Source: Bacilli bacterium
Lineage (GTDB): Bacteria; Bacillota_I; Bacilli_A; ML615J-28; CAG-698
Direction: 5' to 3'
Length of the DNA: 49,564 bases
Assembly (NCBI GenBank): GCA_017617065.1
Contig: JAFZWP010000015.1
Location: forward strand, 1-49,564
The notes under the pieces are model-generated. The model saw nothing but the letters and a program-made list of their open reading frames with translations. It had not been told where the DNA came from and did not search any database. The position numbers were made by a program, and so were the translations under genes. Below, one piece after another: positions 25,392 through 33,857 of the stretch (positions are counted from its first letter, which is position 1; the number at the start of each line of letters is the position of its first letter).

Positions 25392-26133
25392 GGTTTTCTT
25401 CTTTTTGGTTATCTTCTTTTGCAATGTTGTGATATAGTTTAGAAATTCTTTTATATACAATAAATGTGATAACTGAAGATACTACTGTAATTATTAAATT
25501 AAATGGAATTACACCAATTAATACATACATCAACATATAGTTACTTTCATTAATCGAAGGTACGTTTTCAGCTAACATTGATACAAATCCAGCTAAATTA
25601 TCATTAAAAACTAATTTAATATAGAATGGTAGTAATAATATAATATTAGCTATTATAGCAGTAATCACCCAAGCAACACTTGCAAATACTAACGACATTG
25701 CTGCTCTAGCTTTAGTTTTATTTTTTAAATAGTATATGCTTGATGTAAGAGTAGCGGCTACGCCAATACATAAGTCGGCTAGTTCACCAACACACATATT
25801 TTTGGTGAATGGTATACAAATTGCCGTTCTAATGAGCACAACCATTACACCACTTGTTGGTCCAAGAAGGAAACCAATAATATAAGCAGGCAAGATAGAT
25901 ATTTGCAATTTCAAAAAAGTAAAAATTGGAAATGGTATTTTGGCGAAAAGATATAAAGGAACACTCAAACCAGAAAATACAGCAATAGTAACATACTTTT
26001 TAATCTTTTCTGATCTGGTTTGAGCTCTTTCAAATTTTTTAGCTATGAATGTAGCGCCAATAAGCAACAGTACCAAAAATACAATAAATAATATTTTAAC
26101 AAGTGTTAAGTTATTTTTTAAAAAATCACCCAT
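25366..26133 (-). CDS. ECF transporter S component, RibU-like
   Basis: 255 residues, five to six membrane segments. The core (KLQISILPAYIIGFLLGPTS, GVMVVLIRTAICIPF, CVGELADLCIGVAA) follows the RibU pattern of a K-x-Q-x-S-x-L-P segment, GPxxG and VGELA motifs, so riboflavin/flavin uptake is likely. The C-terminal tail is charged (KEDNQKEENLDNSTEKE). It would use the EcfA1-A2-T module encoded at 17767-20382. Flavin import fits a cell that makes Rnf, ApbE and an FMN hydrogenase subunit. No FMN riboswitch is visible in its leader. Substrate is inferred from sequence pattern only. Confidence 0.75.
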   Translation of the reverse strand: MGDFLKNNLTLVKILFIVFLVLLLIGATFIAKKFERAQTRSEKIKKYVTIAVFSGLSVPLYLFAKIPFPIFTFLKLQISILPAYIIGFLLGPTSGVMVVLIRTAICIPFTKNMCVGELADLCIGVAATLTSSIYYLKNKTKARAAMSLVFASVAWVITAIIANIILLLPFYIKLVFNDNLAGFVSMLAENVPSINESNYMLMYVLIGVIPFNLIITVVSSVITFIVYKRISKLYHNIAKEDNQKEENLDNSTEKE

Positions 26134-26156
26134 ATTATTATCTCCAATACTGTATC

Positions 26157-26185
26157 ATTTTACCAAATACTTTTAGCTTAATCAA
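26157..26185 (-). promoter_or_regulatory. Promoter of the RibU-like gene, extended -10
   Basis: TTGATT (26180-26185), 17-base spacer ending TGG, TAAAAT (26157-26162). Confidence 0.65.
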
Positions 26186-26203
26186 TCAATAACTTTTAAA
26201 ATT

Positions 26204-26233
26204 AAAAAAGTGCGAGTAAACTCACACCTTTTT
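26204..26233 (-). terminator. Terminator of the pgk-tpiA operon
   Basis: AAAAAGGTGTGAG pairs with CTCGCACTTTTTT (one G-U pair) across a 4-base loop, with a T run on the minus strand. Confidence 0.88.
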
Positions 26234-26238
26234 AAATC

Positions 26239-26994
26239 TTATTTTACAGCAGCATTTACTAGTTTTAAGAAATCTTCAGGGATTAGGCTAGCACCACCAA
26301 TTAATGCACCATCAATATCTTCTTGAGCCATTAATTCATCAACGTTAGATACTTTTACGCTTCCACCGTATTGAATTCTAACAGCTCTAGCTGTCTTCTT
26401 GTCAAATAATTTAGCAACCTTTTCACGGATGAAATGGCAAGTTTCTTGAGCTTGAGCAGATGTAGCAGTTTTGCCTGTTCCGATTGCCCAAATAGGTTCG
26501 TATGCTATAACAAGTTTAGCCACTTGTTCTTTAGTTAAACCTTCTAAATCTTTTTCAATTTGGCCGCCAACAACTTCTTCAGTTAAGCCTGATTCTCTTT
26601 GCTCTAAAGATTCACCGCAGCACATAATAGGAGTTAAGCCTTTTTCAAATGCAACTTTAACTTTTTTGTTAACTGTTTCATCAGTTTCGTTAAACATTGC
26701 TCTTCTTTCGCTGTGACCAATGATTACATATGTAACACCAATGTTAGTTAGCATATCAGCGCTTACTTCACCAGTAAAGGCACCTTTTTCTTCAAAATGC
26801 ATATTTTGTGCACCAATGCGTAAATTTCTTCCTTGATATTTTACAGCATATCCTAAGTCAACAAATGGAGCACAAATAACACTATCAACTAATTTCTTTG
26901 ATGGAAGTTTGCTCGCAACTTCTAAAACGAATGCTTTAGCTTCGTCGCGATTCTTATACATTTTCCAGTTTCCAGCAATAATAGGTTTTCTCAT
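26239..26994 (-). CDS. tpiA: Triosephosphate isomerase
   Basis: 251 residues from the ATG with GAGGT seven bases upstream; an in-frame upstream extension lies inside the pgk 3' end and is not needed. Catalytic residues are visible: Lys in AGNWKMYKN (residue 11), His in IIGHSERR near 95 and Glu in [11 protein letters not shown] near 165, plus the phosphate loop GGSVK near 211. It interconverts dihydroxyacetone phosphate and glyceraldehyde-3-phosphate. It follows pgk after 11 bases in one operon. Confidence 0.97.
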   Translation of the reverse strand: MRKPIIAGNWKMYKNRDEAKAFVLEVASKLPSKKLVDSVICAPFVDLGYAVKYQGRNLRIGAQNMHFEEKGAFTGEVSADMLTNIGVTYVIIGHSERRAMFNETDETVNKKVKVAFEKGLTPIMCCGESLEQRESGLTEEVVGGQIEKDLEGLTKEQVAKLVIAYEPIWAIGTGKTATSAQAQETCHFIREKVAKLFDKKTARAVRIQYGGSVKVSNVDELMAQEDIDGALIGGASLIPEDFLKLVNAAVK

Positions 26995-27005
26995 TTTCTT
27001 ACCTC

Positions 27006-28253
27006 TTATTTTCCGCAGCCGCAGCAGCATTTATCATTAATTGCAGCTACACCTGGTAATTCTTTACCTTCTAAATATTCTAAGCTTGCTCCACCACCTG
27101 TAGAGATGTGAGTGAATTTAGCCTCATATCCCATATTAATAGCAGCAGATGCGCTATCGCCACCACCGATAATTGTAGTAGCACCTTGTAAGTGAGCTAG
27201 AGTTTCACAAATAGCTTTTGTGCCAACAGCGAATTTTTCAACTTCGAATACGCCAGCAGGGCCATTCCATACAACAGTCTTAGCGCCTTCTAATTCTTTA
27301 GCGAATGCTTTAATAGTTTCAGGACCGCAATCTAAGCCTTGCCAATCAGCAGGAATTTCAGTTGCTTTAACAACTTTAGTTTCAGCTTCGGCAATTGCAC
27401 CAAAGAAATCTTCAGCTACTTTTGCTTCATCTGGTTTAGCGATTACTACGTCAACTGGTAAAACAAGTTTGCCATTAGCTTTATCAAGTAGACCTTTAGC
27501 AAATTCTACGAAATCAGGTTCGCATTTAGATTTACCAACTTCATATCCTAATGCTTTATAGAATGTATATGCCATAGCTCCACAGATTAAAATCTTATCA
27601 GCTTTTTTAAGTAAGTTTTCAATAACTGAAATCTTATCAGAAACTTTTGCACCACCAAGTATTGCTACAAATGGTCTAACAGGATTATCTACTGCTTCAC
27701 CGATGAATTTAATTTCTTTTTCCATTAAGAAACCAGCAACAGCAGGTCCATTGATGTTTGTAGAAATACCAACGTTAGATGCATGAGCTCTATGAGCTGT
27801 ACCAAAAGCATCATTTACAAATACTTCACCTAAAGATGCCCAATATGCACCAAGTTCTGGATTGTTCTTAGATTCTTTTTTACCATCTAAATCTTCAAAA
27901 CGAGTGTTTTGGAACATTAATACTTCTTTAGGTTGTAAAGCTTTAATTGCATCTTCTAATTCCTTGCCTCTAGTTTGAGGAATGAATTTAACGCTTTGGC
28001 CTAATAATTCTTCTAATCTTTTAGCAACTGGAGCTAAATCATTTTTAGCTTTGTCAGCTTCTTCAGCTACTCTTCCTAAGTGTGAGAATAATACAACTTT
28101 AGCATTGTGATCAATTGCATACTTAATAGTAGGTAATGCTTGCACAATACGATTATCGTTTGTAATCACACCATTTTTCATTGGCACGTTAAAATCAACT
28201 CTAATTAAAACGACCTTTCCATTTAATTCAACATCTCTAATAGTTTTTTTCAT
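27006..28253 (-). CDS. pgk: Phosphoglycerate kinase with Cys-rich C-terminal tail
   Basis: 415 residues from the ATG with GGAGG four bases upstream. Family motifs: [13 protein letters not shown] near the N-terminus, LFSHLGR near 60, [16 protein letters not shown] near 204, and GGGDSASA near 370 with [12 protein letters not shown] near 388. It makes ATP from 1,3-bisphosphoglycerate in glycolysis. Oddly, the usual C-terminal end (PGVAAIND) is followed by KCCCGCGK, four cysteines in five residues, just before the stop. It is the first gene of pgk-tpiA. Confidence 0.97.
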   Translation of the reverse strand: MKKTIRDVELNGKVVLIRVDFNVPMKNGVITNDNRIVQALPTIKYAIDHNAKVVLFSHLGRVAEEADKAKNDLAPVAKRLEELLGQSVKFIPQTRGKELEDAIKALQPKEVLMFQNTRFEDLDGKKESKNNPELGAYWASLGEVFVNDAFGTAHRAHASNVGISTNINGPAVAGFLMEKEIKFIGEAVDNPVRPFVAILGGAKVSDKISVIENLLKKADKILICGAMAYTFYKALGYEVGKSKCEPDFVEFAKGLLDKANGKLVLPVDVVIAKPDEAKVAEDFFGAIAEAETKVVKATEIPADWQGLDCGPETIKAFAKELEGAKTVVWNGPAGVFEVEKFAVGTKAICETLAHLQGATTIIGGGDSASAAINMGYEAKFTHISTGGGASLEYLEGKELPGVAAINDKCCCGCGK

Positions 28254-28293
28254 CTTTACCTCCAATAGATATCTGAATTTATTTTACATATGC

Positions 28294-28322
28294 ATTATAC
28301 AATAAATTATCAAAATTGTATA
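28294..28322 (-). promoter_or_regulatory. Promoter of pgk-tpiA
   Basis: TATACA (28317-28322), 17-base spacer, TATAAT (28294-28299). Confidence 0.65.
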
Positions 28323-28331
28323 TTAAAACAA

Positions 28332-28361
28332 TAAAAAAGCAAACGCTTGTGCGCTTGCTTT
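28332..28361 (-). terminator. Terminator of the sugar-ABC ATPase gene
   Basis: AAAGCAAGCGC pairs with GCGTTTGCTTT (one G-U pair) with a 4-base loop, then a T run on the minus strand. Confidence 0.88.
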
Positions 28362-28376
28362 AAGATAACTATAATA

Positions 28377-29504
28377 TTAGTTATATTTTCTAATTCTCTT
28401 ACCTTCTTCATCAGCAACGAAGAAATGGCATTTTTCCATATTGAATGCAAGTTGAATTGTATCACCCATAGAAATATCAGTTCTAGCAGCAATCTTAGCA
28501 ACGATTGGTTGACCTGAAAGTTGTGCATAAACTAATGATTCATAACCTAATAATTCGCATACATCAATCTTGTATTCTAATTTTAATTCATCATACTTAT
28601 CAAATTTAGCATGTTCATCATGAATATCTTCTGGTCTAATACCTAAGATAATTGGTTTTTCAATTTGGTTTTGTTCCTTTAATACTTCAAACATCTTTTC
28701 AGGAACTTTAATCTTATGCATACCTAACTTATGATCACCAACGAAGAATTCGCCTGTTTCTAATACTTTACCTTCGATGAAGTTCATGGCAGGAGAGCCA
28801 ATGAAGCCGGCAACGAATCTATTTTCAGGGAAGTCATAAATTTCTTTAGGTGCACCGATTTGTTGAATGTAACCATCTTTCATAACTACGATTCTTGATG
28901 CCATTGTCATGGCTTCAGTTTGGTCATGTGTTACATAGATTGTAGTGATACCTAATCTTTGAGTAATCTTAGTAATTTCAGTTCTCATTTGTACACGTAG
29001 TTTAGCATCTAGGTTAGATAATGGTTCGTCCATTAAGAATACTTTAGCATCACGAACGATAGCTCTACCTAAAGCAACACGTTGTCTTTGACCACCTGAT
29101 AAAGCTTTAGGGCGTCTTTGAAGTAATGGTTTAAGTCCTAAAATTTCAGCTGCTTCATTAACACGACGTTCAATTTCTTCTCTTGAAACTTTACGAAGTT
29201 TCAAACCAAATGCCATGTTATCATATACTGTCATATGTGGATACAATGCATAGCTTTGGAATACCATGGCGATGTTACGATCTTTTGGAGCAACATCATT
29301 TACTACATCATCATCAATTCTAAGTTCGCCTGATGTGATTTCTTCTAGACCAGCAATCATACGAAGTGTAGTAGTCTTTCCACAGCCAGAAGGTCCAACG
29401 AATACGATAAATTCTCTATCTTTAATGTTTAAGTTAAAGTCAACAACAGCATGTACTCCGCCATCATAAACTTTGTTAATGTTTTTAAGTGTTACAGTTG
29501 CCAT
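28377..29504 (-). CDS. msmK: Sugar ABC transporter ATP-binding protein (UgpC/MsmK/MalK type)
   Basis: 375 residues from the ATG with AAGGAGG six bases upstream. Walker A VGPSGCGKTTTLRMIAG near 36, signature ALSGGQRQRVALGRAIV near 135, Walker B LMDEPLSNLDAKLR near 158 and switch VTHDQTEAMTMA. The C-terminal regulatory OB domain typical of MalK/UgpC is near 235-375 (GIRPEDIHDEH). No permease or binding-protein gene is nearby, so it is probably a shared ATPase serving several carbohydrate importers elsewhere, as MsmK does in streptococci. A 15-bp palindrome upstream is a candidate operator. Confidence 0.9.
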   Translation of the reverse strand: MATVTLKNINKVYDGGVHAVVDFNLNIKDREFIVFVGPSGCGKTTTLRMIAGLEEITSGELRIDDDVVNDVAPKDRNIAMVFQSYALYPHMTVYDNMAFGLKLRKVSREEIERRVNEAAEILGLKPLLQRRPKALSGGQRQRVALGRAIVRDAKVFLMDEPLSNLDAKLRVQMRTEITKITQRLGITTIYVTHDQTEAMTMASRIVVMKDGYIQQIGAPKEIYDFPENRFVAGFIGSPAMNFIEGKVLETGEFFVGDHKLGMHKIKVPEKMFEVLKEQNQIEKPIILGIRPEDIHDEHAKFDKYDELKLEYKIDVCELLGYESLVYAQLSGQPIVAKIAARTDISMGDTIQLAFNMEKCHFFVADEEGKRIRKYN

Positions 29505-29543
29505 AAATTTCCTCCTTAGCACAAAATAACTTCTTACAATACC

Positions 29544-29552
29544 ATTGTATCA
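29544..29552 (-). promoter_or_regulatory. Extended -10 element of the msmK-type gene
   Basis: TGATACAAT on the minus strand; no good -35. The leader before the AAGGAGG is about 25-30 bases. Confidence 0.45.
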
Positions 29553-29572
29553 AATAGTCGAAATTAAACCTA

Positions 29573-29587
29573 TGTGCAAAGTGCACA
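29573..29587. promoter_or_regulatory. 15-bp palindrome upstream of the msmK-type promoter
   Basis: TGTGCA-AAG-TGCACA is a perfect 6-3-6 inverted repeat about 24 bases upstream of the -10 box, a position suited to a repressor or activator. It does not match the CcpA cre consensus, and the binding protein is unknown. Confidence 0.45.
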
Positions 29588-29590
29588 AAA

Positions 29591-29623
29591 TTAAAAATCC
29601 TTGAATAAAGTCCAAGGAATTTT
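29591..29623 (-). terminator. Terminator of the PucR-like regulator gene
   Basis: AAAATTCCTTG pairs with CAAGGATTTTT around a 9-base loop, just after the stop codon, T-rich downstream on the minus strand. Confidence 0.8.
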
Positions 29624-29625
29624 AA

Positions 29626-30249
29626 TCATATCTTTTTCAAAAATTCATACATTATTACTGCATCTTTAAAGCATCTTATGTCTAAATCTGTCTCTTCTTT
29701 AATCTGTCCTAATTTATAATTTACAGTGTTACGATGCATATATGTGCTTTTAGCAGTTAAGCTTATATTTAAGTCACATTCAAACATTTGATTAGCAAGT
29801 ATTAATAAGCTTTCATCTTTAATCATCTTATTTAAAACAATTGGTGCTAATTCTTTTGCTAAGGTAGAATTACGGGTTAAATATTTAATAATATTCTTAT
29901 TTGAAGAATAAGTATATTTTTGCAAGTTAGCTTTATTATATATATCTAACAATTGATGGAATTCGCTACCATCATTAAATTGAATTTTACCGCTTTCGAA
30001 TAAATGAGCATCGATATAAAAGTCATCATTAATAGTTTTAATTAAACTCTTAAAATCAAAATCTACATTATTAAAATAGAATATTACGCTATAACCTTCA
30101 TAACTTACTACTTCACATTCGCCAATTACATCTTTTAATATATCTATTATTTCATATATATATTTAGATGTATTTAGAATGATAAATTTATAATAAGGAT
30201 AATTTGGCTTAATTTTATTTGTTAAGTACTTTTGCATTATATTAATCAT
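29626..30249 (-). CDS. PucR-type helix-turn-helix regulator
   Basis: 207 residues from the ATG with AGGTGA five bases upstream. The C-terminal HTH (about 160-205) reads SLTAKSTYMHRNTVNYKLGQ then IKEETDLDIRCF, the classical PucR/CdaR C-terminal motif H-R-N-T-x-x-Y-R/K-L. The N-terminal two thirds form an unidentified sensory-like region and lack a GGDEF-like or PurC domain by eye. It is monocistronic and transcribed toward the orphan sugar ATPase gene, but a terminator separates the two. A regulatory link to sugar uptake is plausible but unproven. Confidence 0.8.
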   Translation of the reverse strand: MINIMQKYLTNKIKPNYPYYKFIILNTSKYIYEIIDILKDVIGECEVVSYEGYSVIFYFNNVDFDFKSLIKTINDDFYIDAHLFESGKIQFNDGSEFHQLLDIYNKANLQKYTYSSNKNIIKYLTRNSTLAKELAPIVLNKMIKDESLLILANQMFECDLNISLTAKSTYMHRNTVNYKLGQIKEETDLDIRCFKDAVIMYEFLKKI

Positions 30250-30266
30250 ACTATTCACCTATAAAG

Positions 30267-30295
30267 ATTATACCATATCGGAAAAATAGAACCAA
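30267..30295 (-). promoter_or_regulatory. Promoter of the PucR-like gene, extended -10
   Basis: TTGGTT (30290-30295), 17-base spacer ending TGG, TATAAT (30267-30272). The -35 lies in the arm of the upstream terminator. Confidence 0.65.
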
Positions 30296-30312
30296 TATTT
30301 TCGGTTCTATTT
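30282..30312. terminator. Terminator between the ATPase remnant and the PucR-like gene
   Basis: AATAGAACC pairs with GGTTCTATT around a 9-base loop, with T runs on both sides, so it could work in both directions. Confidence 0.65.
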
Positions 30313-30330
30313 TGATATTTTTTATATTCC

Positions 30331-30660
30331 TTACAAAAATACTGGATATGAATAAGCTTTATCATTGATAGGTCTAATCGCATCACAAGTATCTATGATT
30401 AATCCCGGCTTTATCTCCATACCATATTTTGATAATACTTTAAAATTCTTGGTTGGTTTAGTAGGTTGTTGTTTCTTTTTTGCTTTTATTGGATAGGTAA
30501 TATTATTTAACACATATAGCAAATCAATTTCTTTTTGATCTATATCTCTATAGTAAAATAAATAATTTTTACCTCCTAATTTAAAATAATTATACCTATT
30601 TTTATCAATTAAAAATGTTTTTTTTAATGATATATGGCAAGATAATAAGCAGTATATTAA
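30331..30660 (-). pseudogene. C-terminal remnant of a DUF4143-type ATPase
   Basis: An open frame of 109 codons without a usable start. Its translation contains FYYRDIDQKEIDLLYVL, then ITYPIKAKKKQQPTKP, KNFKVLSKYG and YSYPVFL, which match the end of AAA ATPases carrying the DUF4143 C-terminal domain (FYR-x-x-EID, PIEvK, NF-x-x-L, P-x-x-L/I). The roughly 300 upstream residues with the P-loop are missing; the region before is AT-rich and closed by stops. It is probably a deletion remnant of a mobile or defence-associated gene. Confidence 0.6.
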
Positions 30661-30686
30661 TTAAACAATAATGAATAAAACATATT

Positions 30687-31037
30687 TTACTCTACATATT
30701 CATATCTAGTGTGCGATGGACGCATTTTGTTAAAACAAATAAAAGACAATTCTTGAGTGGAAGGCGAATATTCTAATATAATTGATGATACATATGTTCC
30801 GCGTCTTCCAATTAAGCACTGTAAAATGATATGATTATTTGATATGTATATTTCGGATGGCTTATAATCCAAAGTATCCATTTCATCATAAAAAAAAGAG
30901 TCGCGCATAAATGTTCTATCTAAAACCATTGTACTGTCTACGCTAATATTTCGAATTAAAAATGCATCTTTATCATCATATAATTCTAAATATATTCCAC
31001 TTGGAATTAACTCTTCTTGATTATCCTGATATCTTCC
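30687..31037 (-). pseudogene. Unrecognised coding remnant without a proper start
   Basis: The frame is open for 116 codons. The only ATG (30927-30929) has no ribosome binding site, while coding-like sequence (LIPSGIYLELYDDKDAFLIR) continues upstream of it. Just beyond the upstream stop, another frame reads NLQTTDDACNCNFLQILPDN, suggesting a frameshift near 31035. The end is RRGTYVSSIILEYSPSTQEL followed by SFICFNKMRPSHTRYEYVE. No family is recognised. It lies in an islet with another remnant, so decay is the best reading, but a short functional gene from the ATG cannot be excluded. Confidence 0.4.
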
Positions 31038-31119
31038 TTATAAGATTGTCTGGCAATATTTGTAAGAAATTACAATTACATGCATCGTCTGTTGTTTGTA
31101 AGTTTTTTTGACTTTATAA

Positions 31120-31704
31120 TTACTCCCACGTTAAATTTGTGCTTCTGAATATTTCATGGTATTTCGGCTTCCCTCCAAGAAATTTATACATTAAATATCT
31201 TATAGTAAGTTTTTCTTTGCTGATGCATAATAACCCTCCAATGTATGGTACTTTTTCCTTATAATGAAAAGCAACAATATCATCATCTTCAACTATGCTA
31301 ATAGAATAACTTTTGTATATCAAAATCTCGGTATACGAGAATCGATTATGCTCGTATGAAACAAATTCTTCAAATTCAGTATCGTTATCAAACGTCAATT
31401 CGAGAATATATGTCAAATCATATACAAGCGTTCCCCTACCATCGAACACACAAAAATCTGACACATTATTCGCGTAAGGAAATAGTTCATACTCCGGAAA
31501 ATATTTTTTTGCGCTTGAGTTAAAACTATCCTGATTACATATTTGTTCTCCATAAGAAGTTTTGATATACAATTCGGTGTTATGAATAGTTATTCTCTTT
31601 CTACATTTATAATCAGCAACTAAACATGATATTGCAATCAAAAAAATCATTGCATAAATCGAGCTTATCAAAATTATAATGCGACAAATATTTCTTTTTT
31701 TCAT
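31120..31704 (-). CDS. Membrane-anchored orphan protein, second gene of a two-gene module
   Basis: 194 residues from the ATG two bases after the stop of the preceding gene, with GGTGAT overlapping that stop, so coupled translation is likely. One N-terminal membrane segment (about 8-29: IIILISSIYAMIFLIAISCL) precedes an outside domain whose core (KYFPEYELFPYANN ... YILELTFDNDTEFEEFVSY) resembles the soluble domain of the membrane protein at 337-1023. The C-terminus is basic/aromatic. Function is unknown. Confidence 0.6.
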   Translation of the reverse strand: MKKRNICRIIILISSIYAMIFLIAISCLVADYKCRKRITIHNTELYIKTSYGEQICNQDSFNSSAKKYFPEYELFPYANNVSDFCVFDGRGTLVYDLTYILELTFDNDTEFEEFVSYEHNRFSYTEILIYKSYSISIVEDDDIVAFHYKEKVPYIGGLLCISKEKLTIRYLMYKFLGGKPKYHEIFRSTNLTWE

Positions 31705-31705
31705 A

Positions 31706-31969
31706 TCACCAATATAATACATAAAATGTAAGCTTTCTGTATAATTCTTTAAACGCGTATGATACTGCAGATACAATACCACTATCATTTGCTTCAATAT
31801 TTGTTCCTAAATCAAGATGAACGCTTCTCCTGTGCAAATTATATGTATGCTTAAACAATAGTGTCTTAATTGAATTATTTGGCAATCCGCTAATCAAGGT
31901 CAATGCTGATCCATCACTAATTGATGTATTAAAATATGTACCATATGATTTTATTCCTTGATTTGACAT
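31706..31969 (-). CDS. Small orphan protein, first gene of a two-gene module
   Basis: 87 residues from an ATG with GGAGAT nine bases upstream and a promoter about 30 bases further. The sequence (SYGTYFNTSISDGSALTLIS, LHRRSVHLDLGTNIEANDSG) is soluble, with a hydrophobic end. No family is recognised. The HLDLGTN segment and pairing with a membrane protein are reminiscent of effector tail/partner modules in polymorphic toxin loci, but this is weak. It may be the remaining C-terminus of a larger protein that acquired or kept a start. Confidence 0.5.
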   Translation of the reverse strand: MSNQGIKSYGTYFNTSISDGSALTLISGLPNNSIKTLLFKHTYNLHRRSVHLDLGTNIEANDSGIVSAVSYAFKELYRKLTFYVLYW

Positions 31970-31998
31970 AATTATTATCTCCTTTTGTTTATAATTTA

Positions 31999-32028
31999 AT
32001 TATACATTTAGAATATTATATATGTAAA
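31999..32028 (-). promoter_or_regulatory. Promoter of the 87-aa/194-aa module
   Basis: TTTACA (32023-32028), 18-base spacer, TATAAT (31999-32004), just after the hydrogenase operon terminator. Confidence 0.6.
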
Positions 32029-32029
32029 T

Positions 32030-32064
32030 AGAAAAGAAAAACAGTGACTTAATAAGTCACTGTT
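32030..32064 (-). terminator. Terminator of the hydrogenase operon
   Basis: AACAGTGACTT pairs with AAGTCACTGTT across three bases, then TTTCTTTTC on the minus strand. Confidence 0.9.
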
Positions 32065-32074
32065 TCTGCTTTTT

Positions 32075-33847
32075 TTAGTCTTCATATTTTCCTTTTGGAG
32101 AATATGTAGTATGTAATAATTCATGCGCTAAATGGCCATTAGGTTCTTTTAAGAATTCTTCATATAATGCTTTAACAGCAGGATTATCATGAGATTTTCT
32201 TAGTTTACCATCAGCATCAAGTTTATATAATGCTTTAGCACGTTCAGCTCTTACATCAACTTGTTCTTGAACGCTAGCGCTAACTACTGGCTGACCACCA
32301 CCGTTTACGCATCCACCTGTACAACCCATGAATTCAACAAATGCATATTTACCAGGGTTTGCTTTAATGCGATTAAACATTTCAGGGAAGTTAACAGCAC
32401 CATGTACAACTGCTACTGTTAATTCTAGGCCATTAATAGTAAGTGTTGCTTCTTTGATGTTTTCTGTTCCTCTTACTGGAGTGATATCAACATCTTTGTA
32501 ATCTTTCTTTTCTAATAAGTCTCTTGCAGTTCTTAATGCTGCTTCCATTACACCACCAGTTGCACCAAAGATTACACCAGCACCTGTATATTGGGCAAGT
32601 GGACTAGTAAGTTTTGCATCTTCTAAACTATTAAAATCGATTCCTTCTCTCTTAATGAATCTAGCTAGTTCTCTAGTTGTTAATACTAAATCTACATCAC
32701 GTAAGCCATTAGTTTCCATTTCAGGTCTTTTTGCTTCATATTTCTTAGCAATACATGGCATAAATGAAATAACTCTAATCTTCTTAGGATCTACACCAAG
32801 TTTATTTGCATAATAATGTTTAATTAAAGCACCTTGGATTTGTTGAGGAGATTTAGTAGTTGATAAGTTAGGTAAGAAATCTGGATAATAAGTTTCGATA
32901 TATCTAATCCATCCAGGAGAGCAAGATGTAAACATAGGAAGAACAACATCTTCACCCTTTAAATGTTTCTCTAATCTACCTAATAATTCAGTTCCTTCTT
33001 CCATGATTGTAACGTCTGCTGCAAAGTTAGTATCAGTTACATCATCAAATCCTAATTTTTGAAGGGCAGCATAAATCTTGCCTTCTACATTAGTACCCAT
33101 CTTATAACCAAATTCTTCACCTAATGCTGCTCTTACTGATGGAGCAATTTGAGCTACAGTATATACTTCAGGATCATTGATCATATCAATAGCTTGATCA
33201 ATATCATCTTTTTCTTTGATAGCGCCAACTGGACAAGCTTGAATACATTTACCACAGAAAATACATCCTGTTGTATCCATATTATGATTTAGAGCTGGAC
33301 CAACATATGTCTTGAATCCACGATTATTGTAATCTAGGATACCAGTTCCTGCTAATTTTTGACATGCAGCGATGCATCTTCCACAAAGTACACATTTAGA
33401 TGAATCGATTTCTAATGCATCTGTAATGTTAACGATTTGAGGCTTTCTTGAGAATGTATCATCTTCACCCATTACGTTAGGGATATTGTATCTACGAAGT
33501 AATGCTAAGAATTCGCAGTTATGTTCACGAGGACATTTCCAGCATTCAAATCTATGGCTTGCTGCAAGTAATTGTAAGTTTTTAGTTACAGCCATTTTAA
33601 CTCTTGGAGTATTAGTGTTAACGATCATTCCATCACTAACTTGAACTGTACAAGAGTTTTTCATCATTACACGGCCACGATCATTAATTTCTACTACGCA
33701 TAAACGACAAGCAGAATTTTCATTGATGCCTTTTAAGAAGCATAAACGAGGGATATTAACACCAGCTAAAGCAGCTGCTTCTAAAACGGTAGCAGTACTT
33801 TCAACTTCTACGACTTTTCCATTGATTGTTACATTTACTTTACTCAT
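32075..33847 (-). CDS. hndD: NAD(P)-linked [FeFe] hydrogenase catalytic subunit (HndD type)
   Basis: 590 residues. N-terminal [2Fe-2S] domain (CRLCVVEI near 47), His/Cys cluster (HRFECWKCPREHNC near 98), two [4Fe-4S] motifs (CVLCGRC and CIFCGKC), then the H-cluster domain: L1 FTSCSPGWIRY near 307, L2 FMPCIAKKYE near 362, L3 EFMGCTGGCVNGGGQP near 509. The conserved tail HLAHELLHTTY is present. It produces or consumes H2 in the cytoplasm with HndA, HndB and HndC. L1 has Ser where many hydrogenases have the second Cys of TSCCP. HydEFG maturases are not in the window. It is the last gene of the operon. Confidence 0.95.
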   Translation of the reverse strand: MSKVNVTINGKVVEVESTATVLEAAALAGVNIPRLCFLKGINENSACRLCVVEINDRGRVMMKNSCTVQVSDGMIVNTNTPRVKMAVTKNLQLLAASHRFECWKCPREHNCEFLALLRRYNIPNVMGEDDTFSRKPQIVNITDALEIDSSKCVLCGRCIAACQKLAGTGILDYNNRGFKTYVGPALNHNMDTTGCIFCGKCIQACPVGAIKEKDDIDQAIDMINDPEVYTVAQIAPSVRAALGEEFGYKMGTNVEGKIYAALQKLGFDDVTDTNFAADVTIMEEGTELLGRLEKHLKGEDVVLPMFTSCSPGWIRYIETYYPDFLPNLSTTKSPQQIQGALIKHYYANKLGVDPKKIRVISFMPCIAKKYEAKRPEMETNGLRDVDLVLTTRELARFIKREGIDFNSLEDAKLTSPLAQYTGAGVIFGATGGVMEAALRTARDLLEKKDYKDVDITPVRGTENIKEATLTINGLELTVAVVHGAVNFPEMFNRIKANPGKYAFVEFMGCTGGCVNGGGQPVVSASVQEQVDVRAERAKALYKLDADGKLRKSHDNPAVKALYEEFLKEPNGHLAHELLHTTYSPKGKYED

Positions 33848-33857
33848 GTTACCCTCC

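Noticed and set aside
26134..26238. FMN riboswitch before the RibU-like gene
   Set aside because: The leader is short and contains none of the conserved FMN-element segments; only a promoter and the previous terminator are present.
28310..28528. 72-codon minus-strand frame overlapping the end of the sugar ATPase gene and its terminator
   Set aside because: It runs through the terminator hairpin and is out of frame with the real gene.
32005..32030. Rex-binding site near the hydrogenase genes
   Set aside because: No TTGT...ACAA palindrome was seen around the hnd promoter or terminator.
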